A stretch of 64,000 nucleotides of DNA from Phycisphaeraceae bacterium (GTDB lineage: Bacteria; Planctomycetota; Phycisphaerae; Phycisphaerales; UBA1924). How positions within the stretch are numbered: position 1 is the stretch's first letter; each line of letters begins with the position of its first letter. The translations under genes and the position numbers were made by a program. Positions 8,259 to 16,947 of the stretch are shown here, in pieces. Under the pieces are notes generated by a model. The model had not been told where the DNA came from. It made no database searches and worked only from the letters and a program-made list of their open reading frames with translations. The DNA is taken from the NCBI GenBank assembly GCA_019636655.1, contig JAHBXB010000001.1, positions 124,001 to 188,000 on the forward strand, written 5' to 3'.

Positions 8259-10280
8259 ATGACGAGTACCAAGGTTGACGATCGTGGCGAAAAGGCGTCA
8301 GGCACGCCGTACGCAAAACACGTGTTCCGTATGATTGCTATTGCAATCGGTGCGGGGCTTATCCACTTCGGTGTTGAAAGAGCCATGCACGCCCACTCAA
8401 TGACGGAATGGTTGACCAATCTCTGGTCGGCTCCGCGTGAAGAGTGGTGGAGGGGGCTTCAGGCAGGCATCGTCGCATCGTTGCTGCTTGAATCAGCCAT
8501 AGTACTCGTCGATGTCGCAAGGCGGGTAGGCATGCTCCTTAGTGCTACTGGACGGCTCCAGGATGAGTTTGACGCCCCCAACCGGGTAAAGCTGCCTGAC
8601 GTCGAGGATGCCGATACGAGACGGCGGGTCATGCACATCGCGACCAGTATTCGGGAAACACTTGAACTGATAGCACAGCGGACTCCAGCCGAAACTCGAC
8701 AGCAGTATGCTCGCTGCTACGACGCAGCGATTTCAGAAGTCAACGCTGGCATTGCTAGTAAGCATATCCGCTTGCAGGTGGAAGGAGTTTCGGCACCTCG
8801 GATTCTAGATCTAATCCGAACAACAGCGGCCCATGCCGACCGTGTTGTGGCGACGTGCTTCACGAAGATGGACGACTTCTGGTGCACCAAGACGGGACTG
8901 GATTATCTCGAACTCAACTTGTCGCTGCTTAGGCCTGATCCGGAATACAATCGAAATCAGTCGCTTCAAATGGAGCGCATTTTTGGAGTCATGGAGAAAG
9001 ATGGGTATCGAGACAACATAAAGCTTCGTGAAGTCATACGTCTTCTTCGCAGCAATGGATGCGAATGCCATGTTCGGTCTCCGCTGACTGTTTCTGGAAG
9101 CTCGCCGCGAGACTTGTTCATTCTGCTGCGCAAGGACGCTCCATTGATGGGTATCGAGTGGGATGTGGATCGTCACGGCACTGCTCTCGGAGTTACGGTT
9201 CAGTTGCCCGGCGGTGCGCTCGACGAGCTCTACGCTGCATACCGGAAGCTGCGGGCTGCGCCATCAAGTGGCGACCTGCCCGAGGGGCTCCATGAACTGC
9301 GCGGTGTGGCCGCATCAAAGGCTTATCTCGAGCGACTAAATGAGACGTATATTCGTACGAATAGCCTTCAATACCTACGTAATGCACCGAGATCTCCTGA
9401 CGGCATCGCTGAGTATTGGAGAAAGCTGGAAGGAACAATAGTAAGGCCGAGCACCAAGACCATGGCATGGATGTCGGACCAGATTGCGTCGAAGATGAAG
9501 ACGAACGGAAGGATTGAGCGGATCTGTATTCTCGGCTGCACGCCGGAAGTTCGGGAACTCGTGGCAACCACAAAGACTCTGGATCGCGTCAGAGTTGAGC
9601 TGGTTGATCTGTCGCAGGCGATGTACGATGGAATGAATGCTTTTATTCGTCGATCGCCTCATCTCGATGATCGCGCACGAGAGCGATGCGCCGCGCAGGT
9701 GCTACTGCCAATTAACTGGTTGGGATTGGATTTGCTTAGAAAGGCGCAGTTTGATCTTGTTCTTGGAGTGGATGTGCTCAATATGCTGCCACGAGATGGC
9801 ATGAAGATGCTGCTCGATCGTATCAGTCAAGTGCTCAGGCCCGGTGGGAGTGCTCTGCTCCAGATGGTGTGCCACTCGCCTGAGCGTATGAATGGGCATT
9901 CTCAGATGGTCGATCGGATGCCACAGCGAGCAACGAGGCGCTTGGCAAAGGCCGCTAGTCATAATCATCACGATCTCTTTGTCGACATCGCGTTTGATCT
10001 CTGCAATGCTGCGGAGGACCTCCCCAAGCTGAATCTTCCTGAGGCGTATGACTGGGTAATGAGCCATGCCTCAGATGCGGCGCATGGATCCTTTGTGGAT
10101 ACGGTACGGTCTACGTATGCCCATTGTCACAGCGTGCTTTCGTTGGTCAGCCCTTCAGAGTTGTTTGCTGATGGGATGCGGCCAAGGGACTTGCATCCCA
10201 TTGGCAATGTGCAGGACGCGTACGATGGCAAGCTGCGGTTCACCGGCGACATGCACATGTTCCGCTTTGACAAGCAATAG
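8259..10280 (+). CDS. Membrane-anchored protein with C-terminal class I SAM methyltransferase-like domain
   Basis: A 673-residue protein unlike its neighbours in composition: A/T-rich wobble positions, longer AT runs and no C-bias. Hydrophobic stretches near residues 22-40 and 66-88 suggest two N-terminal membrane helices. The middle (about 170-300) is an unrecognised mixed alpha/beta domain. Residues about 410-560 look like a Rossmann methyltransferase: ICILGCTPEVREL (motif I position), VELVDLSQAM (acidic end of strand 2), and FDLVLGVDVLNMLPRDGM followed by LRPGGSALLQ. Start chosen at ATG 8259; the open frame extends upstream to 7917 but there overlaps the rhodanese gene. It is probably horizontally acquired. 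The substrate is unknown. Confidence 0.72.
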   Translation: MTSTKVDDRGEKASGTPYAKHVFRMIAIAIGAGLIHFGVERAMHAHSMTEWLTNLWSAPREEWWRGLQAGIVASLLLESAIVLVDVARRVGMLLSATGRLQDEFDAPNRVKLPDVEDADTRRRVMHIATSIRETLELIAQRTPAETRQQYARCYDAAISEVNAGIASKHIRLQVEGVSAPRILDLIRTTAAHADRVVATCFTKMDDFWCTKTGLDYLELNLSLLRPDPEYNRNQSLQMERIFGVMEKDGYRDNIKLREVIRLLRSNGCECHVRSPLTVSGSSPRDLFILLRKDAPLMGIEWDVDRHGTALGVTVQLPGGALDELYAAYRKLRAAPSSGDLPEGLHELRGVAASKAYLERLNETYIRTNSLQYLRNAPRSPDGIAEYWRKLEGTIVRPSTKTMAWMSDQIASKMKTNGRIERICILGCTPEVRELVATTKTLDRVRVELVDLSQAMYDGMNAFIRRSPHLDDRARERCAAQVLLPINWLGLDLLRKAQFDLVLGVDVLNMLPRDGMKMLLDRISQVLRPGGSALLQMVCHSPERMNGHSQMVDRMPQRATRRLAKAASHNHHDLFVDIAFDLCNAAEDLPKLNLPEAYDWVMSHASDAAHGSFVDTVRSTYAHCHSVLSLVSPSELFADGMRPRDLHPIGNVQDAYDGKLRFTGDMHMFRFDKQ

Positions 10281-10328
10281 CAATAGAGTCCCAGAACAAT
10301 GGCTGGGTTCGGCGGTACCTATGGCACC

Positions 10329-11483
10329 CTACTGCAGTGCGGAGTCGAGATCTTGGATAAGATCTTTCGCGTCTTCAATGCCCACGCTAAGACGGACGAG
10401 GTCGTCGGTGATGCCAAGCTGGTGCCGATGAGCTGGTGGGACGGAGGCGTGTGTCATGATCGCGGGGTGCTCAATCAGAGATTCCACTCCGCCCAGCGAT
10501 TCGGCGAGCGAAAAGAGACGCACTTGTTCGAGCATCGAAGTCGCGCCGGCAACTCCGCCGTCGATGCGGCAACTGATGATGGCGCCATAGCCCCTCATCT
10601 GCTCAGTCGCCAAGGCGTGCTGTGGGTGTGCCTTGAGCCCGGGGAAAAACACTTCGAGCACACGTGTATGGGCTGACAGAAAATCAACAACCTGTAGTGC
10701 GTTGGCACAGTGACGATCCATCCGCACGTGCAGTGTCTTGGTTGATCGCAACAGCATAAAGCAGTCCGTTGGCCCCGGCACCGCACCCGCCGCGTTCTGC
10801 ACGAACCGCAGCCGCTCCGCCAGTTCATCGTTGCTCGTCACCAGCACCCCGCCGATCACGTCGCTGTGCCCGCCGATGTACTTGGTCGACGAGTGCATCA
10901 CCACATCCGCCCCCAGCGCCAGGGGGTTCTGTAGGTACGGTGTAGCGAAGGTGTTGTCCACCACGCTCACCGCTCCGCGCGCCCTCGCCATCGTCGTCAC
11001 CGCGCCGATGTCGATCACCTTCAGCATCGGGTTCGTCGGCGTCTCGATCCACACCAGCCGCGTCTTCGGCGTGAACGCCCCCTCAGTCGCCTTCAGGTCT
11101 GTCATGTCCACCCGCGTCACAGTCAGGCCCAGTTGCTTGAACACCTTGTCGATGAGCCGGAACGTCCCCCCGTACACATCGTCGCACAGCACGATGTGAT
11201 CCCCCGAACTCAGCGTGTGCAGCACGCAGTCAATCGCTGCGAGCCCTGAGGAGAAGCACAGCCCGTGTTTCCCGCCCTCAAGCGAAGCAAGGTTGTCCTC
11301 CAGCGCCGTCCTCGTCGGATTCTTCGACCGTGAATAGTCGTAACCGTCCTTAAAAACGCCCGGAGACTCTTGGACGTACGTCGAAGTCTGGTAGATCGGC
11401 GTCATGATCGCGCCAGTCGTCGGATCCGGCGACTGCCCCGCGTGGATCGCCCTCGTGCCAAACCCCTGTGCGCTGTCGTGCAT
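10329..11483 (-). CDS. Cystathionine gamma-synthase/gamma-lyase family PLP enzyme (paralog 1)
   Basis: A 384-residue Cys/Met-metabolism PLP enzyme. The PLP lysine is Lys201 in MHSSTKYIGGHSD. The pocket motifs are YSRSKNPTR, SSGLAAI, DDVYGGT and VVDNTFATP. Glu334 in GGVESLIEHP is the residue typical of gamma-synthases and gamma-lyases. It therefore probably forms or cleaves cystathionine in methionine/cysteine interconversion. The ATG at 11483 is preceded by AGGAGCGAGCC, preferred over an unsupported start at 11570. The last third (about 10329-10700) has weaker C/G wobble bias than the first part and borders the AT-rich segment. Confidence 0.88.
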   Translation of the reverse strand: MHDSAQGFGTRAIHAGQSPDPTTGAIMTPIYQTSTYVQESPGVFKDGYDYSRSKNPTRTALEDNLASLEGGKHGLCFSSGLAAIDCVLHTLSSGDHIVLCDDVYGGTFRLIDKVFKQLGLTVTRVDMTDLKATEGAFTPKTRLVWIETPTNPMLKVIDIGAVTTMARARGAVSVVDNTFATPYLQNPLALGADVVMHSSTKYIGGHSDVIGGVLVTSNDELAERLRFVQNAAGAVPGPTDCFMLLRSTKTLHVRMDRHCANALQVVDFLSAHTRVLEVFFPGLKAHPQHALATEQMRGYGAIISCRIDGGVAGATSMLEQVRLFSLAESLGGVESLIEHPAIMTHASVPPAHRHQLGITDDLVRLSVGIEDAKDLIQDLDSALQ

Positions 11484-11685
11484 GGCTCGCTCCTGAAGAG
11501 CGTCAACAGTAGGGGCCCCGTGACCCGGCGGTGGGCAGGCGGTGGGGCGGGCGTCCAGCCTGCCATCCACACTCCACCCAGTTCTCCACAGCCTTTTTGC
11601 ACCGAGTGATCACTCCTGTGCGCTCAATCGCGACGATACCCCCGTTTCCTCTTGCACCCTCCACGCCACGCGTTACGTTCCCGCC

Positions 11686-12843
11686 ATGCACGCAACGCCC
11701 TCCTCCACCCTCGCCCCCGCCGCGAAGCCCCCTCGCCATGTCGAGGAACTCTTCCCCGCCCTCCTCTTCGAGTTCGTCAACGACTCGGCGCCCATCGACC
11801 AACTCTGCACCCAGTACGACATGACCCCGCAGGAACTCGCCGACTGGGCCGAAACCCCCCGGACCATTGACCAACTCAGGGCCGTCATCCGCGTCTCAAG
11901 AATCCGCGCCGCCTGCTCCGCCGTCGCGGCGGCTCCCCTCGCCATCGAGACCCTCCGCCAACTCTCCTGCGGCGACCACGAGAGCAAGCCCGCCGAGGTC
12001 CGCCGCGCCGCCCATGAACTCCTCCGTCTCACCCATCCGGGCACGTCCGACCCTCGCCCCGGCTCCCGCTCCACACCCCGAGGGCCCCGCGCGGCGTCCT
12101 CACCGTCCATCGAGCACGGGCATCACCAGGGTCCGCTCCCAGCTGGCCACCTCAGACCCGCCGTTCAGAGCCTCCGCGAGACGCTCGCCGCCATCGAGAC
12201 CTTCCACCTCCATGTGCACGCTCCCTCGCCCGAGGGCGATCTCCCGCACGCGTCCGCCCTCCCCCCGCGCGATCTCCAGCACGCGATCGGGCCCGACCTC
12301 GTGCCCGTGCCCCGCGAACCGGACGCTCGCCCGCTTGGCCCTTCCCCTTCCCCGCCCGCTCCCGAGACGCGCCTGCCCGCCGATCTCCTCGACAGCGCCG
12401 GCAGAGCCGGAAAGCCTTACCACGTCGCCCAGGATCGCCGCGGCGGTCGGCCCGGGCCCGGCGCCGAGCCCCCGAAGAAAGATCTCGCCGGCCAGCTCGC
12501 ACCGGATAAGCACCCCGTTCTCCTCGGCCCGCACACCAGCGAGCGGATGCGACAGCGGAACGAGCGTCGGCCCGACCCGCAGCCGCCGCTCGACAAAGTC
12601 CAGGTCGGCGACCAGCCGGATCACCCGCCCGCTCTCCCGGGCGTGACGGATGTCCTCCAGCTGCACACGATCGATCCCTCCACGTTCGATCTCGTGAGGC
12701 CTGACGGGCCCCCATCCGCAGGCCATCGCCAGGATGCAGACTTTCTCCGCCGCATCCTGCCCGGAGATGTCGGCGCTCGGATCCGGCTCGACCAGCCCGC
12801 GAGCCCGCGCCTCATCCAGCGCGGCCGCGAACCTGATCCCTGA
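11686..12843 (+). CDS. Hypothetical protein with uncertain 3' end, antisense to hom
   Basis: From ATG 11686 to about 12100 the frame shows strong C/G wobble bias and a plausible helical, HTH-like sequence (EELFPALLFEFVNDSAPIDQ, then MTPQELADWAE). I believe about 135 residues are genuinely coding. The frame has no stop until 12843, so as written it runs 740 bases antisense through the homoserine dehydrogenase gene, where the residues become low-complexity Pro/Arg/Ser. The natural protein probably ended near 12100. A lost stop or a small frameshift would explain the overrun. The family is not recognised. Confidence 0.4.
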   Translation: MHATPSSTLAPAAKPPRHVEELFPALLFEFVNDSAPIDQLCTQYDMTPQELADWAETPRTIDQLRAVIRVSRIRAACSAVAAAPLAIETLRQLSCGDHESKPAEVRRAAHELLRLTHPGTSDPRPGSRSTPRGPRAASSPSIEHGHHQGPLPAGHLRPAVQSLRETLAAIETFHLHVHAPSPEGDLPHASALPPRDLQHAIGPDLVPVPREPDARPLGPSPSPPAPETRLPADLLDSAGRAGKPYHVAQDRRGGRPGPGAEPPKKDLAGQLAPDKHPVLLGPHTSERMRQRNERRPDPQPPLDKVQVGDQPDHPPALPGVTDVLQLHTIDPSTFDLVRPDGPPSAGHRQDADFLRRILPGDVGARIRLDQPASPRLIQRGREPDP

Positions 12844-13362
12844 CGCCATCCGCGACAGGATGTAGTTGCACGACCCGCTCACAATCGCCCGGATGGATTC
12901 CACGCGATCGCCGCGCAGCTGCTCCAGGGCCGCCAGCACCGGCACCCCGGCGCACACGCTCGCCTCATACGCCAGCCGTGCGCCGCCCGCTTCCGCATGC
13001 CGGGCCAGTTCCTCGGCGTGGTGCGAGATCAGCGACTTGTTCGCGGTCACCACATTTACTCCCGACTCCAGCGCGCGCCGGACGCACGCCCGCGCCGGAT
13101 CCAATCCGCCGAGCACCTCGATGAGTACCCCTGGCTCCGCATCCATCACCTCCTCGAACCGCGTGGTGAACAGCCCGCCGGCAATCCCACGGTCCCGCCC
13201 CGCATCGCGCACCAGCACCTTCACCAACTCGAACCGGCCGCTCCGGTCTTCCACCAGCCGCCGCGCCACCGCGCTGCCGACCGTCCCGCACCCCAGCAGA
13301 GCCACCCGCATGGGGGGCCGCTGAGGTGCGTCAACCCTGGACAGCAATGGTGATCCGTTCAC
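12100..13362 (-). CDS. hom: Homoserine dehydrogenase
   Basis: A 420-residue NAD(P)-dependent enzyme reducing aspartate semialdehyde to homoserine. The nucleotide-binding motif is LLGCGTVGS (Gly24, Gly26, Gly29), followed by NVVTANKSLISHH. Catalytic-domain signatures are GSCNYILSRM and EPDPSADISGQDAAEK. The C-terminal part is shorter and less conserved than a full ACT domain. Start is GTG 13362, whose GTGA overlaps the stop of the upstream PLP enzyme, so translation is probably coupled. An alternative start at 13311 would remove a 17-residue extension. Homoserine made here supplies the adjacent cystathionine enzymes. Confidence 0.92.
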   Translation of the reverse strand: MNGSPLLSRVDAPQRPPMRVALLGCGTVGSAVARRLVEDRSGRFELVKVLVRDAGRDRGIAGGLFTTRFEEVMDAEPGVLIEVLGGLDPARACVRRALESGVNVVTANKSLISHHAEELARHAEAGGARLAYEASVCAGVPVLAALEQLRGDRVESIRAIVSGSCNYILSRMASGIRFAAALDEARARGLVEPDPSADISGQDAAEKVCILAMACGWGPVRPHEIERGGIDRVQLEDIRHARESGRVIRLVADLDFVERRLRVGPTLVPLSHPLAGVRAEENGVLIRCELAGEIFLRGLGAGPGPTAAAILGDVVRLSGSAGAVEEIGGQARLGSGRGRGRAKRASVRFAGHGHEVGPDRVLEIARGEGGRVREIALGRGSVHMEVEGLDGGERLAEALNGGSEVASWERTLVMPVLDGR

Positions 13363-14555
13363 GCCCGCACCCCTTTCTCCAGGCTCTCCCGGGCATCCAC
13401 CCCGGAGCCGCTCAACGCCCGATCCAGGTCGTCGATCAGGTTGGCCACCTCCTCAATCCCCACGCTCAGCCGCACCAGCCCGTCGCTGATTCCGATCCGC
13501 GCCCGTTCCTCCGCCTCCACCGAGGCGTGCGTCATCGTCACCGGGTGGCACAGCAGCGACTTGACCCCGCCCAGCGATTCCGCCAGCGGCCACAGCCGCA
13601 GCCGCGGCAGGATCGCCCTCACAGTCTCCAGTCCCCCCTTGAACTCCACGCTCACGATCGACCCAAACCCCGACGCCTGCGCCGCCGCCAGGTCGTGCTG
13701 CGGGTGGCTCCGCAGCCCCGGGTAGTACACACGCTCCACCGCCGGGTGCGATTGCAGGAACCGCGCCACCGCCAGCGCGTTCTTCGCGTGCCGCTCCACC
13801 CGGAGACCGAGCGTCTTGATCCCGCGAAGCAGCAGGAAGCAGTCCTGCGGCCCCGGCACTGCACCCGTCGCGTTCTGCACGAACTTCAGGCGCGCCGCCC
13901 AGTCCGCGTCCGACGTCACCACCGACCCGCCGATCACGTCGCAGTGCCCGCCGATGTACTTGGTGGTCGAGTGCAGCACGAGGTCCGCGCCCAGCGCCAG
14001 AGGCCGCTGGAACACCGGCGTTGCGAACGTGTTGTCCACCAGCGTCGGGATCCGCGCCGCGCGGCCGAGCGCAGCGCACGCCCGAAGGTCCGTGATCTTC
14101 AGCAGCGGGTTCGAGGGCGTCTCCAGCCACAGCAGCCGCGTCTGTGCCGTGATCGCCGCGCCGACCGCCCGGACATCCGTCGAGTCGACCAGCGAGAACC
14201 GCACGCCGAACCGCGAGAACACCCTGGTGAACAGCCGGTAGCACCCGCCGTACAGGTCCTGCGACGCGACCACATGGTCCCCCGACGACAGGCACTGCAG
14301 CACCGCGTTCGCCGCGGCGAGCCCGGAGGCGAACGCAAAGCCGTGCTTCGCCCCTTCCAACGCCGCCAGCGACGCCTCCAGCGCGGCCCGCGTCGGATTC
14401 CCCGATCGCGAGTAGCACCACTCGGGTGTGCCGCCGAGTTCGTCCTGCGAGAAAGTGGTCGTCTGGTAGATCGGGGTCACGACCGCGCCGGTGAGCGGGT
14501 CGCTGGGAGAACCGGCGTGGATGGCGAGAGTGTCGAATCCGTAATCGAGAGGCAT
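13359..14555 (-). CDS. Cys/Met metabolism PLP enzyme (paralog 2; gamma-synthase or beta-lyase-like)
   Basis: A 398-residue relative of the enzyme at 10329, sharing YSRSGNPTR, ASGLAAAN, DLYGGC, VDNTFATP and the PLP lysine (Lys199 in LHSTTKYIGGHCD). At the position where paralog 1 has the specificity glutamate it has Lys332, in GGVKSLLCHP. A VKSL motif there resembles cystathionine beta-lyases more than gamma-enzymes. It may therefore perform a different step, such as beta-lyase or sulfhydrylase activity. It overlaps hom by four bases and is the first gene of that pair. Substrate assignment is inference. Confidence 0.85.
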   Translation of the reverse strand: MPLDYGFDTLAIHAGSPSDPLTGAVVTPIYQTTTFSQDELGGTPEWCYSRSGNPTRAALEASLAALEGAKHGFAFASGLAAANAVLQCLSSGDHVVASQDLYGGCYRLFTRVFSRFGVRFSLVDSTDVRAVGAAITAQTRLLWLETPSNPLLKITDLRACAALGRAARIPTLVDNTFATPVFQRPLALGADLVLHSTTKYIGGHCDVIGGSVVTSDADWAARLKFVQNATGAVPGPQDCFLLLRGIKTLGLRVERHAKNALAVARFLQSHPAVERVYYPGLRSHPQHDLAAAQASGFGSIVSVEFKGGLETVRAILPRLRLWPLAESLGGVKSLLCHPVTMTHASVEAEERARIGISDGLVRLSVGIEEVANLIDDLDRALSGSGVDARESLEKGVRA

Positions 14556-14875
14556 GATCTGACTCCATGCAAGCGAGGGATGACCGTGCTCCGCATCGCG
14601 GCGGAGTGGGCCGATCGAGGGTCACAACGGGAAAACACGTCCGATGGCGGCGGCGGCAAGAAGCCCGGACGCGGGAGTCAGCGAATCTCGTTGGTGCGGT
14701 GGCGAGTCAGACGGCCATCAGCCAGACCGACCCAGCCGCACGCGGAGATTCACTCCCGTGCCCGGGCTGGACATGGACATAGGCATGTCCATCAGGTTGG
14801 CGAAGCGGAGACTCATCGGCGATGACGATAGCCGCCCGTCACTTCGAGTCAAGCGTCGCTGCACGCCGCCCGGCA
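14556..14875. other. 320-base gap between cystathionine beta-synthase and PLP enzyme paralog 2
   Basis: No gene is supported here. It is GC-rich, and as the upstream region of the paralog 2-hom pair it should hold their promoter. I looked for a SAM-type riboswitch core and for a terminator with a T-run and found neither. No confident -35/-10 pair is visible. Confidence 0.6.
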
Positions 14876-16246
14876 TCACGGCCGCGACGTCAGGAACTCC
14901 AGCACATCGATCTTCGACACGATCCCCGTGATCGCGCCGTTGTCCACCACCACGCCCACCTGGTCCGTCTCGAAGATGCGGAACAGTTCCTCGATGCGCG
15001 CCTTCGGATAGATCAGCCCGCCGATCGGGTGCGCCACCAGCCGCACCGGCGATGCGGGCGTCACCTCCCCGCCGTGCAGACCCCGAAGCACATCCACCTC
15101 GTGCACCATCGAATGCGGATGACCCTGCCCATCCACCACCGGCACCTGCGACACCCCGTGCTCCTTCAGCAGCGCAATCACCTCGCCCACCGAATCCGTC
15201 TCTCTCGCGGTGATGACCCGCTGCGGGTGCGCCCGCAGGATGTCCTCCACCAGCCCGAGGTCGTGTCCGCCGTCCAGGAAGCCGTAGTCCTTCATCCACG
15301 CATCGGAGAGGAACTTCGTGATGTACCGCGTCCCCGAGTCCGGCAGCACCGTCACCACCGTCTTGCCCGGCCCAAGCTTCTTCGCCACCTGGATCGCGAT
15401 GTGCACGTTCCCGCCGCTGGACCCCCCGCAGAACAGCCCCTCCTCTCGCACCAGCCGGCGCGCGACCGTGAAGCACTCCTTGTCGTTCACCTGGTGGATC
15501 TCGTCGATCACCGAGAAGTCCGTCGCGCGGCAGAGGATGTCCTCGCCCATCCCCTCCACCTTGTACACGTGCGGCGTCGGCAGCGTCTTGGTGTAGAAGT
15601 AGTGGTAGTGCACCGACCCGATCGGGTCGACGCCGACGATCCGCACCTTCGGCGCGTGCTTCTTGAAGTACCGCCCGATCCCCGACAGCGTGCCCCCCGT
15701 CCCCAGCCCAGCCACCACCGCGTCGATCTTCCCCCCGTCCGTCTCGCGGAAGATCTCGGCCCCGGTCAGGTTCTCGTGTGCATCGATGTTCAGCGGGTTG
15801 TGGTACTGATCCACGTAGAACGCCCCGGGCGTCTCCCGCGCAATCCGCTTGGCCGTCTCGACATAGTGCTGAGGCGAGTCGCCCGGCACATCCGTCGGCG
15901 TGATCACCACCTCCGCCCCGAAGGACTTGAGCATGTTCACCTTCTCGAGCGACATCTTGTCCGGCATCGTGAACACGCAGCGGTAGCCCCGCACCGCGCA
16001 CCACATCGCCACCCCAAGCCCCGTGTTGCCCGATGTGTTCTCCACGATCGTCGCGCCCGGCTTGATGTCGCCGCGCTTCAGCGACTCCTCGAGGATGTAG
16101 TACGCCATCCGGTCCTTGATGGACCCCGCCGGGTTCATGTACTCGCACTTGACCAGCACCGTGGCGCACCCCTCGGGCACGACCTTGTTCAGGCGGATCA
16201 GGGGGGTGTTGCCGATGGCGTCGAGGATCGAGTTCTTCGTGTTCAC
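14876..16246 (-). CDS. Cystathionine beta-synthase (PALP domain plus CBS domain pair)
   Basis: A 456-residue enzyme. Residues 1 to about 330 are a fold-type II PLP domain with NPAGSIKDRM (PLP Lys44), ENTSGNTG and the phosphate-binding loop GLGTGGTLSG. Residues about 335-456 form a CBS (Bateman) pair expected to bind adenosyl ligands. The eukaryotic N-terminal heme domain is absent. It condenses serine or O-acetylserine with homocysteine to give cystathionine. Together with the gamma-type enzyme at 10329 it allows reverse transsulfuration to cysteine. A plain cysteine synthase is less likely because of the CBS pair and the length. Confidence 0.9.
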   Translation of the reverse strand: MNTKNSILDAIGNTPLIRLNKVVPEGCATVLVKCEYMNPAGSIKDRMAYYILEESLKRGDIKPGATIVENTSGNTGLGVAMWCAVRGYRCVFTMPDKMSLEKVNMLKSFGAEVVITPTDVPGDSPQHYVETAKRIARETPGAFYVDQYHNPLNIDAHENLTGAEIFRETDGGKIDAVVAGLGTGGTLSGIGRYFKKHAPKVRIVGVDPIGSVHYHYFYTKTLPTPHVYKVEGMGEDILCRATDFSVIDEIHQVNDKECFTVARRLVREEGLFCGGSSGGNVHIAIQVAKKLGPGKTVVTVLPDSGTRYITKFLSDAWMKDYGFLDGGHDLGLVEDILRAHPQRVITARETDSVGEVIALLKEHGVSQVPVVDGQGHPHSMVHEVDVLRGLHGGEVTPASPVRLVAHPIGGLIYPKARIEELFRIFETDQVGVVVDNGAITGIVSKIDVLEFLTSRP

Positions 16247-16368
16247 GGGCGGTTCCTGGTCGTTCGGGCCGGTGCCGGGCGTCGGACCCGCAGCATAGCC
16301 GCCGCGGCCGGGGCTGTGCCGGTCGCCTCAGGAATCGCCCAGGTTATTCGTCTGCCCCCGCCGCCCGC

Positions 16369-16806
16369 TCAGGATCCGTGGTCGAACATCATGACCGGCT
16401 GCGAACCCTCGTCCGGGTCCAGCACCATGTTCTCGATGTTCAGGCTCGGGAAGACCCGGTACACGTCGTCCGCCATCAGGTTCGATTCCAGCACCGTCCC
16501 GTCCAGTGCACACACCGTGTACCGCGGTCCCTCGCGCGTTGCGTACGCCAGCACAAGGTGGTCCGCCGAGGTGAGCTGCCCGATCAGCATGTTCCCCAGC
16601 GCATCGCGGTCAGGGGCCTTGAACACCGCCGGGGCCGGGCCCAGCGTCGGCTTGGGGGTCCGCGCGTGCAGCGGGTCCGCCGAGGAGTCGCTCGGGCGGA
16701 TCACCGAGGAAATCGCCGCGAACACCATCACCGCGACAGCGATCGCGACAATCCGGTTCACGGAGCGGGGAAGCGGCGACAACAGGCGTCGTGACATGGA
16801 ATCCAT
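16369..16806 (-). CDS. Hypothetical membrane-anchored protein
   Basis: A 145-residue protein with one N-terminal helix (RIVAIAVAVMVFAAISSVI, about residues 18-36), then a Pro/Ala-rich linker and a short soluble domain. No family is recognised. A second in-frame Met at residue 4 is an alternative start; neither has a clear ribosome site. Wobble bias supports coding. It lies between cystathionine beta-synthase and the sigma factor, all on the minus strand. Confidence 0.6.
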   Translation of the reverse strand: MDSMSRRLLSPLPRSVNRIVAIAVAVMVFAAISSVIRPSDSSADPLHARTPKPTLGPAPAVFKAPDRDALGNMLIGQLTSADHLVLAYATREGPRYTVCALDGTVLESNLMADDVYRVFPSLNIENMVLDPDEGSQPVMMFDHGS

Positions 16807-16947
16807 ATATGGCTTATCGGCGCCCGCCGCGGCTGCATCAAGACGATCCCTCAGTTGGGCCCCGCAAACCGGCGGCCCGGAAGGGGTTCAACGTCCGAGA
16901 AGTCCCGCCATAGGGGGAAGAGGAGGATGGAGCAAGGGAGGGTGGGG

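Noticed and set aside
10281-10328. Terminator between the methyltransferase-like gene and the PLP enzyme
   Set aside because: Only a five-base stem (CCCAG/CTGGG) without a T-run is present.
14556-14875. SAM-type riboswitch ahead of the PLP enzyme-hom pair
   Set aside because: The location invites it, but I could not find the conserved core of any SAM riboswitch class.
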